Shown here: positions 51,103 through 60,204 of the stretch, one piece after another
Numbering within the stretch: position 1 is the stretch's first letter
How the letters are laid out: every line of letters begins with the position of its first letter
DNA from: Klebsiella variicola
GTDB lineage: Bacteria; Pseudomonadota; Gammaproteobacteria; Enterobacterales; Enterobacteriaceae
DNA length: 64,000 nucleotides
Direction: 5' to 3'
Assembly: GCF_000828055.2 (NCBI RefSeq)
Contig: NZ_CP010523.2
Span: forward strand, 3,906,001 to 3,970,000
Program-made: the position numbers and the translations under genes
The notes under the pieces: model-generated
Databases searched by the model: none
The model's input: only the letters and a program-made list of their open reading frames with translations
What the model was told of the DNA's origin: nothing

Positions 51103-51672
51103 TTAAAACTGTATACGAGCCCAGGCGAAGTAAACGTTACCGTTATTGTAGGTGCCGGGAATATAGGTCATCTGGAAAGTCGCCGGACCGTAACCTATTG
51201 ACGCCAATGGTAAGATCACCGGAATGGGGATGTAGTCCCAGTTATCGCGCGCCGTCACGCCAAGGGTATAGCCGAGTCCAAGGTGGAAGTTCTGGTCGGT
51301 CAGCGGGCGCCAGGTTTTCTCCCAGCCGTAGCCGCCGATAGGCTCCCATTTATTGAAAGAATCTTTAAACGCCATCAGGTACAGACCGTGCCAGTTTCCC
51401 TTCTCATCCCAGCGCGAGACGCCAAAACCCGCGCCCCAGGGGCGTTCGTTATACTTATCCGTCTTTTCCTTATCATAGGCAAACCGCGCGTGCCAGGTAA
51501 TGGCTGGAACGTACAAGTCATAGTGCTCCGGCTCATTCCAGGTCTGCGCGACGTTATTACTTAAGGTCTGGTAACCTTCGCTGAGGGTCGATGAAAACGA
51601 CGCGCTGGCGTTTACGGATACCAACAACCATCCAAAAAAACCAAGAGAAAACAGAGAAAAACGACGTAACAT
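51103..51672 (-). CDS. pagP: Lipid A palmitoyltransferase PagP
   Basis: PagP moves palmitate from phospholipid to lipid A in the outer membrane and so raises resistance to cationic peptides. After a signal peptide of about 25 residues, the small eight-strand barrel shows the catalytic histidine in ITWHARF and the Asp-Ser pair in AFKDSFNKW. It ends in the aromatic ARIQF. Three starts are in frame (51678 GTG, 51675 TTG, 51672 ATG); the ATG was chosen. I found no convincing PhoP box upstream. Confidence 0.93.
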   Translation of the reverse strand: MLRRFSLFSLGFFGWLLVSVNASASFSSTLSEGYQTLSNNVAQTWNEPEHYDLYVPAITWHARFAYDKEKTDKYNERPWGAGFGVSRWDEKGNWHGLYLMAFKDSFNKWEPIGGYGWEKTWRPLTDQNFHLGLGYTLGVTARDNWDYIPIPVILPLASIGYGPATFQMTYIPGTYNNGNVYFAWARIQF

Positions 51673-51855
51673 CAACACTTTTCCATTACCACTTTCATTT
51701 AAAAGCCGCCTAAAATAGCAAAGATAGTCTCAATACAGGTTGAACGAAATAAGGCAAACTCCTGATTTTTGCCCGGTGACCATCAGAACCTTTTAACTAT
51801 CCATCTGGTGATTATATCCAGGCGAGACGGGTGACGCGTAGTTCTTATCGCTTTA

Positions 51856-51869
51856 TTGATTTGCATCAG
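51856..51869. promoter_or_regulatory. FNR-type site upstream of dcuC
   Basis: TTGAT-TTGC-ATCAG matches the FNR consensus TTGAT-N4-ATCAA with one change. It lies about 98 bases before the dcuC start, which suits anaerobic activation of this anaerobic C4-dicarboxylate carrier. Confidence 0.7.
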
Positions 51870-51959
51870 CGAGTTTTGTCCGTTTTTTCGGCACATTCGC
51901 ACATTAAAATTTGGCATGACGCTTTTTATCTACATATTCTTTGGGCTTAGGGGTAATAA

Positions 51960-53333
51960 ATGCTGACGTTTGTTGAGATCCTGATCGGGATTGTGGTCAT
52001 TGTGGGCGTCGCCCGCTATATCATTAAGGGCTACTCGGCCACCGGGGTGCTGTTCGTCGGGGGCTTAATCTTATTGATCGTCAGCGCCCTGCTGGGGCAT
52101 AAAGTCTTGCCGGGCAATACCGACAGCACCGGTTATTCTGCCACCGATATTATTGAATACATTAAGATTCTACTCATGAGCCGCGGTGGCGATCTGGGTA
52201 TGATGATTATGATGCTGTGCGGCTTCGCCACCTACATGACCCATATTGGCGCCAATGATATGGTGGTGAAATTAGCATCAAAGCCGCTGCGCTATATTAA
52301 TTCGCCCTATCTGCTGATGATTGCCGCCTACTTTGTCGCCTGCCTGATGTCGCTGGCGGTCTCCTCTGCGACCGGCCTTGGCGTGCTGCTGATGGCGACG
52401 CTGTTCCCGGTGATGGTGAACGTCGGTATCAGTCGCGGGGCAGCGGCAGCCATCTGCGCTTCACCGGCGGCCATTATCCTCTCGCCTACCTCTGGCGATG
52501 TTGTACTGGCGGCTAAAGCCGCAGAAATGCCGCTGATCGACTTCGCCTTCAAGACCACGCTGCCCATCTCCATCGCGGCCATTATCTGCATGGCGATCGC
52601 CCATTTCTTCTGGCAGCGTTACCTGGATAAAAAAGAGAACATTTCCCACGAAATGCTGGATGTCAACGACATCACCACCACCGCCCCGGCGCTGTACGCC
52701 ATTCTGCCGTTTACCCCGATCATCGGCGTGCTGATCTTTGATGGTAAATGGGGACCGGAACTGCACATTATCACCATCCTCGTCGGCTGCATGCTGCTGG
52801 CGGCGATCCTTGAGTTCCTGCGCGGGTTTAACACCAAAAACGTCTTCAGCGGGCTGGAAGTCGCCTACCGCGGGATGGCTGACGCCTTCGCCGGCGTAGT
52901 GATGCTGCTGGTCGCCGCCGGCGTCTTCGCCCAGGGGCTAAGCACCATCGGCTTTATCAATGGGCTGATCTCCATCGCCACCTCCTTCGGCTCGGCCAGT
53001 ATTATTCTGATGCTGGTGCTGGTGATCCTGACCATGCTGGCGGCAATGACCACCGGTTCCGGTAATGCCCCGTTCTACGCCTTCGTTGAGATGATCCCCA
53101 AGCTGGCGTACTCTTCCGGCATCAATCCGGCTTATCTGTCGATTCCGATGCTGCAGGCCTCTAACCTCGGCCGCACGATATCGCCGGTCTCCGGGGTGGT
53201 GGTCGCCGTTGCCGGGATGGCAAAAATTTCGCCGTTCGAAGTGGTCAAACGTACCTCCGTGCCGGTGATGGTTGGCCTGCTGGTGGTGATTATCGCCACT
53301 GAGATTCTGGTGCCCGGCAGCGCAGTCCACTAA
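51960..53333 (+). CDS. dcuC: Anaerobic C4-dicarboxylate transporter DcuC
   Basis: DcuC mainly exports succinate during fermentation. The 457-residue inner-membrane protein has about 12 hydrophobic segments and the conserved SSATGLGVLLM and TTGSGNAPFYAF stretches. An FNR-type site lies upstream and a strong terminator follows. Confidence 0.96.
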   Translation: MLTFVEILIGIVVIVGVARYIIKGYSATGVLFVGGLILLIVSALLGHKVLPGNTDSTGYSATDIIEYIKILLMSRGGDLGMMIMMLCGFATYMTHIGANDMVVKLASKPLRYINSPYLLMIAAYFVACLMSLAVSSATGLGVLLMATLFPVMVNVGISRGAAAAICASPAAIILSPTSGDVVLAAKAAEMPLIDFAFKTTLPISIAAIICMAIAHFFWQRYLDKKENISHEMLDVNDITTTAPALYAILPFTPIIGVLIFDGKWGPELHIITILVGCMLLAAILEFLRGFNTKNVFSGLEVAYRGMADAFAGVVMLLVAAGVFAQGLSTIGFINGLISIATSFGSASIILMLVLVILTMLAAMTTGSGNAPFYAFVEMIPKLAYSSGINPAYLSIPMLQASNLGRTISPVSGVVVAVAGMAKISPFEVVKRTSVPVMVGLLVVIIATEILVPGSAVH

Positions 53334-53350
53334 TGGTCTAACCACGCGAA

Positions 53351-53374
53351 AAGGCGCCAGCGGGCGCCTTTTTT
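53351..53374 (+). terminator. dcuC terminator
   Basis: AAGGCGCC pairs with GGCGCCTT over a four-base loop, followed by TTTT, 17 bases after the dcuC stop. Confidence 0.9.
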
Positions 53375-53425
53375 ATGCTTTAATAACTCCCCGTTATCTT
53401 TTGCCATCCACAATCAGGAATAAAC

Positions 53426-54223
53426 ATGTTCAGGAAGGATTTCGCCGCGCTTGCCCTTGTGCTCACCGCCACTCAGGCCGGCGCTGAACCGCTCACCGCG
53501 ACGCGATACGCTGATTTTGACCGCTACGTTCTTGCCCTCTCCTGGCAAACCGGATTCTGTCAGAGCATGCTTGACCGCAACCGTAGCGAACCGGAAGAGT
53601 GTCGCCTGCAGCAGGACACGGCGAACAAAGCCGACTTTCTGACCGTGCACGGCCTGTGGCCCGGGCTGCCAAAGTCGATTGCCGCGCGCGGGGTGGATGA
53701 ACGACGCTGGATGCGCTACGGCTGCGCCACGCGCCCGGTGCCCAACATGCCGGAAGTGAAAGCGAACCGCAAATGCCAGGCGGCGGAAACCGGGCTGTCG
53801 CTGGAGATGGCCAATAAGCTCAATAACGTGATGCCGGGTTCGGGCGGCACCTCCTGCCTGGAGCGCTACGAATACGCCAAACATGGCGTCTGCTTCGGCT
53901 TTGATCCCGATAGCTATTTTGGCACCATGGTGCGCCTGAATGGGGAAATTAAGCATAGCCCGGTAGGCGATTTCCTCGCGAAGCATTATGGTCAAACCGT
54001 CAGCCGCGCCGACTTCGATGCCGCGGTGGCCCGCGCCTGGGGTCCGCAAAGCGTGAAGGCGTTTAAATTAACCTGTAACGGTAATCCGGCCTATCTGACC
54101 GAGATGCAAATCTCCCTCAACGCCGCCACCATCAACGCCCCGCTGGCCACGTCCGCCTTTCTGCCGCAACCCCATCCGGGCAACTGTGGAACCCAGTTTA
54201 TCCTGGACAAGGTCGGTCAGTAG
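53426..54223 (+). CDS. rna: Ribonuclease I (RNase T2 family)
   Basis: This periplasmic, non-specific ribonuclease has a 20-residue signal peptide ending AGA. It carries both T2 active-site motifs, FLTVHGLWPG near residue 73 and YEYAKHGVCF near 148, plus several cysteines for disulphides. It is 265 residues long, close to the E. coli enzyme. Confidence 0.95.
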   Translation: MFRKDFAALALVLTATQAGAEPLTATRYADFDRYVLALSWQTGFCQSMLDRNRSEPEECRLQQDTANKADFLTVHGLWPGLPKSIAARGVDERRWMRYGCATRPVPNMPEVKANRKCQAAETGLSLEMANKLNNVMPGSGGTSCLERYEYAKHGVCFGFDPDSYFGTMVRLNGEIKHSPVGDFLAKHYGQTVSRADFDAAVARAWGPQSVKAFKLTCNGNPAYLTEMQISLNAATINAPLATSAFLPQPHPGNCGTQFILDKVGQ

Positions 54224-54335
54224 CGCAAAGCGACGTGCTGAGCAGAAAACGCCGCCCGCCGGGGGGCGTTGCACGCTGAATGTGCGTTTCATCACTTCAA
54301 ACTACCGGCAACTCTCAGTATGATGGTAGGACCTT

Positions 54336-54367
54336 AACCCTTGCCCTTTTCGGCGAGGGTTTTCTTT
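54336..54367 (+). terminator. Terminator-like hairpin in the rnk leader
   Basis: AACCCTTGCC pairs with GGCGAGGGTT over a six-base loop, with one wobble, followed by TTCTTTT. It lies 35 bases before the rnk start and 112 bases after rna. It can be the rna terminator or an attenuator of rnk. Confidence 0.7.
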
Positions 54368-54401
54368 TACGGACAGGTTCCTGGATAACATGGAGTATGC
54401 A

Positions 54402-54812
54402 ATGACCAGACCCGCAATCATCATTAACGAACTGGATGCCGAACGTATCGACAGGCTGCTGGAGCAGCCGGCTTTCGCCAACTTACCGGTTGCCGATGCC
54501 CTGAATGACGAGCTCGACCGCGCGCAAATGCTGGCGCCGGAAGCGATGCCGCATGACGTCGTCACCATGAACAGTAAGGTAAAATTCCGCGATTTAACCA
54601 GCGGCGAAGAGCGCGTGCGGACGCTGGTGTTTCCGTCTCAGGTGACTGACAGCGCCAGCCAGCTCTCCGTCCTCGCGCCGGTGGGCGCCGCGCTGCTGGG
54701 GCTGAAAGTCGGCAGCACCATTCACTGGGAGCTGCCGGGCGGTGCATCGACACACCTGGAAGTGCTGGAGCTCTTGTACCAGCCGGAAGCCGCTGGCGAA
54801 TTCCACCGCTAA
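54402..54812 (+). CDS. rnk: Regulator of nucleoside diphosphate kinase Rnk
   Basis: Rnk is a GreA/GreB-like factor that binds RNA polymerase but lacks the catalytic acidic tip of the coiled coil. The 136-residue product has a short N-terminal coiled coil and a C-terminal GreA-type domain ([18 protein letters not shown]). The start MTRPAIIIN is preceded by TGGAGTATGC; an ATG four codons upstream has no ribosome binding site. Confidence 0.94.
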   Translation: MTRPAIIINELDAERIDRLLEQPAFANLPVADALNDELDRAQMLAPEAMPHDVVTMNSKVKFRDLTSGEERVRTLVFPSQVTDSASQLSVLAPVGAALLGLKVGSTIHWELPGGASTHLEVLELLYQPEAAGEFHR

Positions 54813-55000
54813 TCCCTGCTGCCTGAGGCGTTTCGCGCTTTATTCAGAGGATGTCCATACATCCTCTTTCTGCTGTTTCTTCCCCCGCTAACCTTTTTTT
54901 ACGCTTTGCACCTGCCTGACTGACAGTTTTGCGACCTGAATGACACTATATCCGCATATAATATGTTGATATAGACGCAAATGAACAAGGAGGATTGCAT

Positions 55001-55429
55001 ATGTATAAGACTATCATTATGCCCGTTGATGTCTTTGAGATGGCGCTGAGCGATAAAGCCGTCCGGCATGCGGAGTTTCTGGCCCAGCAGGACGGGGTGA
55101 TCCATCTGCTCCACGTATTACCCGGCTCTGCGAGCTTCACCATGAGCCGCTTTACCGCCGATCTGCGGCGGTTTGAAGAACACCTACAGCATGAGGCGGA
55201 AACTCGTCTGCAGACGATGGTCAGCCATTTCAGCATTGACCCCTCACGTATCAAGCTGCATGTCCGTTTCGGCAGCGTGCGCGATATGGTCAACGAGCTG
55301 GCCAGCGAAATTAACGCCGATGTCGTGGTGATTGGCTCGCGCAACCCGTCCATCAGTACCCACCTGCTCGGATCCAATGCCTCAAGCGTGATCCGCCATG
55401 CCCATATCCCGGTGATGGTCGTCAGGTAA
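55001..55429 (+). CDS. uspG: Universal stress protein UspG (UspF/G type)
   Basis: This 142-residue universal stress protein starts [11 protein letters not shown] and ends with the nucleotide-binding [23 protein letters not shown] block. AAGGAGG precedes the ATG at the best spacing of any gene in the region. An upstream TTG two codons earlier was rejected. Confidence 0.95.
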   Translation: MYKTIIMPVDVFEMALSDKAVRHAEFLAQQDGVIHLLHVLPGSASFTMSRFTADLRRFEEHLQHEAETRLQTMVSHFSIDPSRIKLHVRFGSVRDMVNELASEINADVVVIGSRNPSISTHLLGSNASSVIRHAHIPVMVVR

Positions 55430-55447
55430 ATATGACGAAATAGAAAA

Positions 55448-55475
55448 AAAGAGGCTACCCCAGGGTAGCCTCTTT
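55448..55475. terminator. Bidirectional terminator between uspG and ahpF
   Basis: AAAGAGGCTACC pairs with GGTAGCCTCTTT over a four-base loop, with an A run on the left. It serves both convergent genes. Confidence 0.92.
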
Positions 55476-55501
55476 GTTATGCAGGTTTATTGTCTGACTT
55501 G

Positions 55502-57067
55502 TTATGCGGTTTTCGTACGGATCAGGTAGTCGAAGGCGCTCAGCGACGCTTTTGCCCCTTCCCCTGCCGCGATAATAATCTGCTTGTACGGCACGGTGGT
55601 GCAGTCGCCAGCGGCGAATACGCCTTTGACATTGGTTTCGCACTTCGCATCGATGATGATCTCACCCATGCGGTTGCGCTCAACGGCGCCTTCCAGCCAG
55701 GTGGTGTTAGGCAGCAGGCCAATCTGGACGAAGATCCCCGCCAGCGCGACATGATGCTCATCACCGCTCACCCGGTCACGATATTGCAGGCCGGTGACTT
55801 TGCTGCCATCGCCTTTCACTTCCGTGGTCTGCGCATTAAGAATGATGTCGACATTCTTCAGGCTGCGGACTTTATCCTGCAACACCTGGTCGGCTTTCAT
55901 CTCTGGAGCAAACTCCAGCAGGGTCACATGCTCTACGACGCCCGCCAGGTCGATAGCGGCTTCTACCCCGGAGTTCCCGCCGCCAATTACCGCTACGCGT
56001 TTGCCCTTAAACAGCGGACCGTCGCAGTGCGGGCAGTAGGTCACGCCTTTGGTGCGATACTGATCTTCGCCCGGTACGTTCATATTGCGCCATTTCGCCC
56101 CGGTGGCAATGATGACGCTACGCGCCTTCAGCACCGCGCCAGAGGCGGTTTCAATCTGATGCAGGCCGCCCTCTGTCGCCGCTGGCGTCAGTTTGGTCGC
56201 GCTCTGGGAGTCGATCACATCGACGTTATAGTCGCTGACGTGCGCTTTCAGCGCGCCGGCCAGTTTCTGGCCTTCGGTTTTCGGCACCGAAATATAGTTT
56301 TCGATATCCACGGTATCCAGCACCTGACCGCCGAAGCGCTCGCCCATCAGGCCGGTACGAATACCTTTACGCGCAGAGTAGACCGCCGCGGCCGCACCGG
56401 ACGGGCCGGAGCCGACAATCAGCACATCGTAAGCGTCACGTTGGTTCAGCTCTTCCGCTGCGCGTTTTTCCGCACCGGTATCCACTTTGGCGACAATTTC
56501 CGTCAGCGTCATTCGCCCCTGACCAAACTCCTGACCATTCAGATACACCGCAGGAACGCCCATGACGTTGCGATCGGTAATTTCATTCTGGAAGGTCCCA
56601 CCGTCAATCGCCGTGTGCTTGATGCGCGGGTTGAGCACCGACATCAGGTTCAGGGCCTGCACCACATCCGGGCAGTTATGACAGGAGAGTGAATAATAAG
56701 TCTCGAACTCGAAATCGCCATCAATATCGCGGATCTGCTCCAGCAGCGACTGGGCCTCTTTCGACGGATGACCGCCGGTCCACAGCAGCGCCAGCACCAG
56801 CGAGGTAAACTCGTGGCCCAGCGGAGAGCCTGCAAAGCGTGGGCCCTGGTCGGAACCTGGGTTAGTAATCAGGAATGATGGCTTACGTACCGCGAGCGTG
56901 TTGTCTTCTTTAAAGGTGACTTTGTCTGACAGTTCAGCGATTTCAGCCAACAGTTCCTTGATTTCTGCCGATTTAGCGCTGTCATCCAGCGTGGCAATCA
57001 GCTCAACAGGCTTGGTCAGCTTCTCAAGGTAGGCCTTGAGCTGGGTTTTCATGTTGGTGTCGAGCAT
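55502..57067 (-). CDS. ahpF: Alkyl hydroperoxide reductase flavoprotein subunit AhpF
   Basis: AhpF passes electrons from NADH to AhpC. The 521-residue protein has a double thioredoxin-like N-terminal domain with the CHNC redox centre near residue 129. An FAD site ([12 protein letters not shown]) lies near 217, the CPHC centre near 345, and a second dinucleotide site ([10 protein letters not shown]) near 357. It is transcribed with ahpC but separated from it by REP-type palindromes and a hairpin, which should lower its expression. Confidence 0.97.
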   Translation of the reverse strand: MLDTNMKTQLKAYLEKLTKPVELIATLDDSAKSAEIKELLAEIAELSDKVTFKEDNTLAVRKPSFLITNPGSDQGPRFAGSPLGHEFTSLVLALLWTGGHPSKEAQSLLEQIRDIDGDFEFETYYSLSCHNCPDVVQALNLMSVLNPRIKHTAIDGGTFQNEITDRNVMGVPAVYLNGQEFGQGRMTLTEIVAKVDTGAEKRAAEELNQRDAYDVLIVGSGPSGAAAAVYSARKGIRTGLMGERFGGQVLDTVDIENYISVPKTEGQKLAGALKAHVSDYNVDVIDSQSATKLTPAATEGGLHQIETASGAVLKARSVIIATGAKWRNMNVPGEDQYRTKGVTYCPHCDGPLFKGKRVAVIGGGNSGVEAAIDLAGVVEHVTLLEFAPEMKADQVLQDKVRSLKNVDIILNAQTTEVKGDGSKVTGLQYRDRVSGDEHHVALAGIFVQIGLLPNTTWLEGAVERNRMGEIIIDAKCETNVKGVFAAGDCTTVPYKQIIIAAGEGAKASLSAFDYLIRTKTA

Positions 57068-57150
57068 TGTTATCTCCTGGGCTTAAAACATCATCATGCA
57101 AGCGGCCTCGTCCAGGCGGCCTGAATGCGCTTGCATCATGGTGTTGGAAT

Positions 57151-57174
57151 AAAATGGGCGCGAAAGCGCCCATT
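57151..57174 (-). terminator. Hairpin between ahpC and ahpF
   Basis: On the minus strand AATGGGCGC pairs with GCGCCCATT over a TTTC loop, followed by TTATT. It is placed to stop part of the transcripts after ahpC. Confidence 0.6.
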
Positions 57175-57178
57175 GATT

Positions 57179-57245
57179 GCCGGGTGGCACGCCGTTTACC
57201 CGGCCTACAATCTTGTAGGCCCGTGCAAGCGTAGCGCCGCCGGGC
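57179..57245. repeat. Pair of REP palindromes (BIME-like) between ahpC and ahpF
   Basis: One palindrome, GCCGGGT...ACCCGGC, lies at 57179-57204. A second, GCCCG...CGGGC, lies at 57219-57245 in the opposite sense. They are joined by the small inverted repeat CTACAA-TC-TTGTAG. This is the usual form of a bacterial interspersed mosaic element, immediately after the ahpC stop. Confidence 0.82.
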
Positions 57246-57255
57246 ACAAACAGAC

Positions 57256-57819
57256 TTAAATCTTACCGACCAGGTCCAGAGACGGAGCCAGTGTCGCTTC
57301 GCCTTCTTTCCATTTAGCCGGGCAGACTTCGCCTGGGTGAGAAGCAACGTACTGCGCCGCTTTGATTTTACGCAGCAGGTCAGACGCATCACGGCCGATA
57401 CCTTCAGCGGTAACTTCGATCGCCTGGATGATACCCTGCGGGTCAACCACGAAGGTGGCACGGTCAGCCAAACCTTCATCTTCACGCATGTTGTCGAAGT
57501 TACGGGTCAGGGCGCCAGTCGGGTCGCCGATCATCGCGTATTTGATTTTCGCGATGGTTTCAGAGCTGCTGTGCCACGCTTTGTGGGTGAAGTGGGTATC
57601 GGTAGACACAGAGTAAACGTCTACGCCCAGCTTCTGCAGTTCTTCGTAATGGTCAGCCACGTCGCCCAGTTCGGTCGGGCAGACGAAAGTGAAGTCAGCC
57701 GGATAGAAGAAGAAGACGCTCCAGCGGCCTTCGGTGTCTTTCTCGGTGACTTCGATGAATTCACCATTTTTGAATGCCTGGTTTTTGAACGGTTTGATTT
57801 TGGTGTTAATTAAGGACAT
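57256..57819 (-). CDS. ahpC: Peroxiredoxin AhpC
   Basis: AhpC reduces hydrogen peroxide and organic peroxides. The 187-residue typical 2-Cys peroxiredoxin has the peroxidatic cysteine C47 (DFTFVCPTE) and the resolving cysteine near 166 (GEVCPAKW). GGAGGAAGTATAG stands before the ATG. In E. coli it is OxyR-activated. The upstream 57850-57950 region is AT-rich and could hold an OxyR site, but I cannot fit one clearly. Confidence 0.97.
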   Translation of the reverse strand: MSLINTKIKPFKNQAFKNGEFIEVTEKDTEGRWSVFFFYPADFTFVCPTELGDVADHYEELQKLGVDVYSVSTDTHFTHKAWHSSSETIAKIKYAMIGDPTGALTRNFDNMREDEGLADRATFVVDPQGIIQAIEVTAEGIGRDASDLLRKIKAAQYVASHPGEVCPAKWKEGEATLAPSLDLVGKI

Positions 57820-57997
57820 CTATACTTCCTCCGTGTTTTCGTTGAGGTCTAAGTTAACGAATTTTTCCTGACCCGACCAATGCGTTTACATTATCGAATC
57901 AATAAGCGTTATCTAACAACCGGAACAAGACAACTCTGTGAACCTGTCGACGCGTTCAGCGCTGATCGCTGTTTTTCGCATCATTTGCCGCGACAAA

Positions 57998-58110
57998 AGT
58001 AAAAAGGCCACCCTTTCAGGCGGCCCCGTTACCTGAAATACCCGAAGGTAGGTTCAGCGCCAGTCAGACTGGCTATGTGTTGCGCTCTACATTACCTTAA
58101 TGTAACAGCA
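57998..58110 (-). ncRNA. Candidate unannotated small RNA between ahpC and dsbG
   Basis: On the minus strand a sigma-70-like promoter (TTGCCC-N17-TGTAAT) would start a transcript near 58110. An intrinsic terminator with five T ends it near 58001, giving about 110 bases. Inside are a perfect small hairpin (CCAGT-CTG-ACTGG) and a second G/C stem. No open frame of useful length lies in it. I do not recognise it as a named family. The ends are inferred only from the promoter and terminator shapes. Confidence 0.35.
58001..58025 (-). terminator. Minus-strand terminator in the ahpC-dsbG gap
   Basis: GGCCGCC pairs with GGTGGCC over a six-base loop, with one G-U wobble, followed by TTTTT on the minus strand. 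It lies upstream of the likely ahpC promoter, so it cannot end any annotated gene. Confidence 0.65.
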
Positions 58111-58116
58111 TCCAGG

Positions 58117-58145
58117 ATTACATCACCCACGCCAGCAAAGGGCAA
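58117..58145 (-). promoter_or_regulatory. Possible promoter of the candidate small RNA
   Basis: TTGCCC and TGTAAT are exactly 17 bases apart on the minus strand. Four of six bases match at the -35 and four of six at the -10, so it is plausible but not strong. Confidence 0.3.
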
Positions 58146-58230
58146 TCCGTCATTCTGCTGATCTTGCCTATGACTGTGATAGGTTCGACAATCGTTTTGC
58201 CCTTTCCTGCTGATTTTACAAGGAATATTC

Positions 58231-58980
58231 ATGTTAAAGCGTCTTCTCTTGCTCAGCCTTTTTCCGTTATGCAGCCAGGCGGAGGAGCTCCCCGCTCCGG
58301 TAAAAGCGATTGAAAAACAGGGCATTACTATTATAAAACCCTTTGAGGCGCCAGGGGGAATGAAAGGCTGGCTGGGCAAATACCAGGACATGGGGGTCGC
58401 CATCTACCTCACGCCGGACGGCAAACATGCCATTTCCGGTTATATGTATGACGAGAACGGCAACAACCTCAGCGAGCAGTTGTTTCAAAAAGAGCTCTAC
58501 ACGCCGGCAGGACAGGAGATGTGGAAGAAGATGGCCAGCGCCCACTGGCTGCAGGATGGCAATAAGGACGCCCCCATCGTGCTGTATGTCTTTGCCGATC
58601 CCTTCTGCCCCTACTGTAAACAGTTCTGGCAGCAGTCCCGCCCCTGGGTGGAAGCCGGTAAAGTGCAGATCCGCACCCTGCTGGTGGGGGTGATCAAGCC
58701 CGAAAGCCCGGCCACCGCCGCCGCGATTCTGGCCACCAAGGATCCGGCGAAGACCTGGCATGATTATGAGCAATCGAATGGAAAAATGGCCCTGACGATC
58801 CCGCAGGCTATTCCGCCGGAGAAAATGAAAGTGCTCAACGTTAATCAGCAACTGATGGACGAACTGGGGGCCAACGTCACGCCAGCCATTTACTATATGA
58901 ATAAGGATAATATGCTGCAGCAGGTGGTCGGCCTGCCGGATAAAGAAAAACTGCAGATCATGATGGGCGAACAAGAATAA
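58231..58980 (+). CDS. dsbG: Thiol:disulphide interchange protein DsbG
   Basis: DsbG is a periplasmic disulphide isomerase/reductase that protects single cysteines from sulphenylation. The 249-residue precursor has a 17-residue signal peptide ending SQA. A dimerisation domain is followed by a thioredoxin fold with C126-P-Y-C129. It is divergent from ahpCF, as in E. coli. Confidence 0.95.
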   Translation: MLKRLLLLSLFPLCSQAEELPAPVKAIEKQGITIIKPFEAPGGMKGWLGKYQDMGVAIYLTPDGKHAISGYMYDENGNNLSEQLFQKELYTPAGQEMWKKMASAHWLQDGNKDAPIVLYVFADPFCPYCKQFWQQSRPWVEAGKVQIRTLLVGVIKPESPATAAAILATKDPAKTWHDYEQSNGKMALTIPQAIPPEKMKVLNVNQQLMDELGANVTPAIYYMNKDNMLQQVVGLPDKEKLQIMMGEQE

Positions 58981-58994
58981 TCCCATTGCATAAT

Positions 58995-59023
58995 GGCGCC
59001 AGATAACAACGACCGCTGGCGCC
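58995..59023. repeat. Inverted repeat after dsbG
   Basis: GGCGCCAG and CTGGCGCC form an eight-base stem over 13 bases, 14 bases past the dsbG stop, without a T run. The rest of the dsbG-ybdO gap is AT-rich. Confidence 0.55.
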
Positions 59024-59160
59024 CCTGTCGACGATAAGATATATTAAGCAGAACTTAACGTTATAGTCCGGTAATTAAATTCACACCGCAAATATTAAGC
59101 CAATCAACATTCTCACTAAGAATATTTCCACCCGCGCTGATAATACACAGGACTGCATTA

Positions 59161-60093
59161 ATGGCAAATCTTTACGATCTGAAAAAGTTCGATTTGAATT
59201 TATTGGTTATTTTTGAATGTATCTATCAACATTTGAGCATTAGCAAAGCAGCCGCCATGTTATTTATCACCCCGTCAGCGGTGAGCCAGTCGTTGCAGCG
59301 TTTGCGCCAGCAGTTAAACGATCCGTTATTTGTTCGCGTTGGGAAAGGGATGACGCCCACCACCGCCTGTGTCAATCTTCATTATCATTTGCAACAAAAT
59401 CTCGAACAGCTGGAAAAAACCATCAATCTCAATAATCGCTCCGAACTGCGTAAACGTATCGTGATATATGGCCCTCCGCTGTTCTGTTCAGTGAATAGCC
59501 ATTTTATGATTAATGAGCTCTGTCATCAGGCCAATTTGCAGATTGAGCACCATAACCTGACCACCACGGAATCGGCTGAGGAGCTGCTGGCGTATCGCCA
59601 GGCGGACCTGGTGTTCACCCGAATGCCTATTACCAACCGCGCCACGATCTGTCAGCCCTATCAGACGGTGCAGACGCTGGCGGTTTGCCGGGCGGACCAT
59701 CCGCGGCGAGATCAACTCACGTCGATTGAAGCGCTGGCGCAGGAATTTTTCACCCACTATATCACCAACGATCCTGTCATTCAGCGCGTCCAGCAAAGCA
59801 GCACGCCATGGTTAAATCCGGGTAATATTGCCTTTCGCAGCGACTCTTTTATGACCATTCTTAACATGATCAATAAAACCGACTTAATTGGCTTCATCCC
59901 CTCCTATTTATATGATTTTATTTCCCCGGCCATGCCACTTCACGCTCTCGATATAGAGGCACTTTTTCCAGAGATCACGATATACATTAACTACCATCAA
60001 TCATCTACACAAAATCATTTTCTATCTGAATTAATCTCCATTCTAATGAATGACAGAGATATATCACGCCCACAACTTAATAATAGTGAGTAA
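59161..60093 (+). CDS. ybdO: LysR-family regulator YbdO
   Basis: This 310-residue regulator has a helix-turn-helix at about residues 20-50 (SISKAAAMLF, SAVSQSLQRLRQQ) and a LysR effector domain. It corresponds to YbdO of E. coli by its start (MANLYDLKKFDLN) and by its place between dsbG and ybdN. The gene is richer in A and T than its neighbours, especially in the second half. Its targets are not known here; the adjacent ybdN-ybdM pair is a natural candidate. Confidence 0.87.
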   Translation: MANLYDLKKFDLNLLVIFECIYQHLSISKAAAMLFITPSAVSQSLQRLRQQLNDPLFVRVGKGMTPTTACVNLHYHLQQNLEQLEKTINLNNRSELRKRIVIYGPPLFCSVNSHFMINELCHQANLQIEHHNLTTTESAEELLAYRQADLVFTRMPITNRATICQPYQTVQTLAVCRADHPRRDQLTSIEALAQEFFTHYITNDPVIQRVQQSSTPWLNPGNIAFRSDSFMTILNMINKTDLIGFIPSYLYDFISPAMPLHALDIEALFPEITIYINYHQSSTQNHFLSELISILMNDRDISRPQLNNSE

Positions 60094-60204
60094 CTGCCCA
60101 CCTGTTTTCACACTCTGTTTGAATGCAGATCGACCATTAATTTCGCAGCGCTCATCGTTTATACTGAACAAACGGGAAGCTCTACTATTAAAGGATTAAT
60201 GGTC

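Noticed and set aside
51679-51850. A PhoP box upstream of pagP
   Set aside because: I looked for two GTTTA-like halves 11 bases apart in the pagP sense. The only candidate pair (TGAAC and CAAAC in the plus strand near 51740-51760) has the wrong spacing.
55490-56692. An open frame of 400 codons opposite ahpF
   Set aside because: It lies wholly inside ahpF in antisense; ahpF is certain from its redox motifs.
57850-57950. An OxyR site upstream of ahpC
   Set aside because: ATCG/ATCT-like fragments are present (for example around ATTATCGAATC), but I could not fit the four spaced ATAG/CTAT elements well enough to call it.
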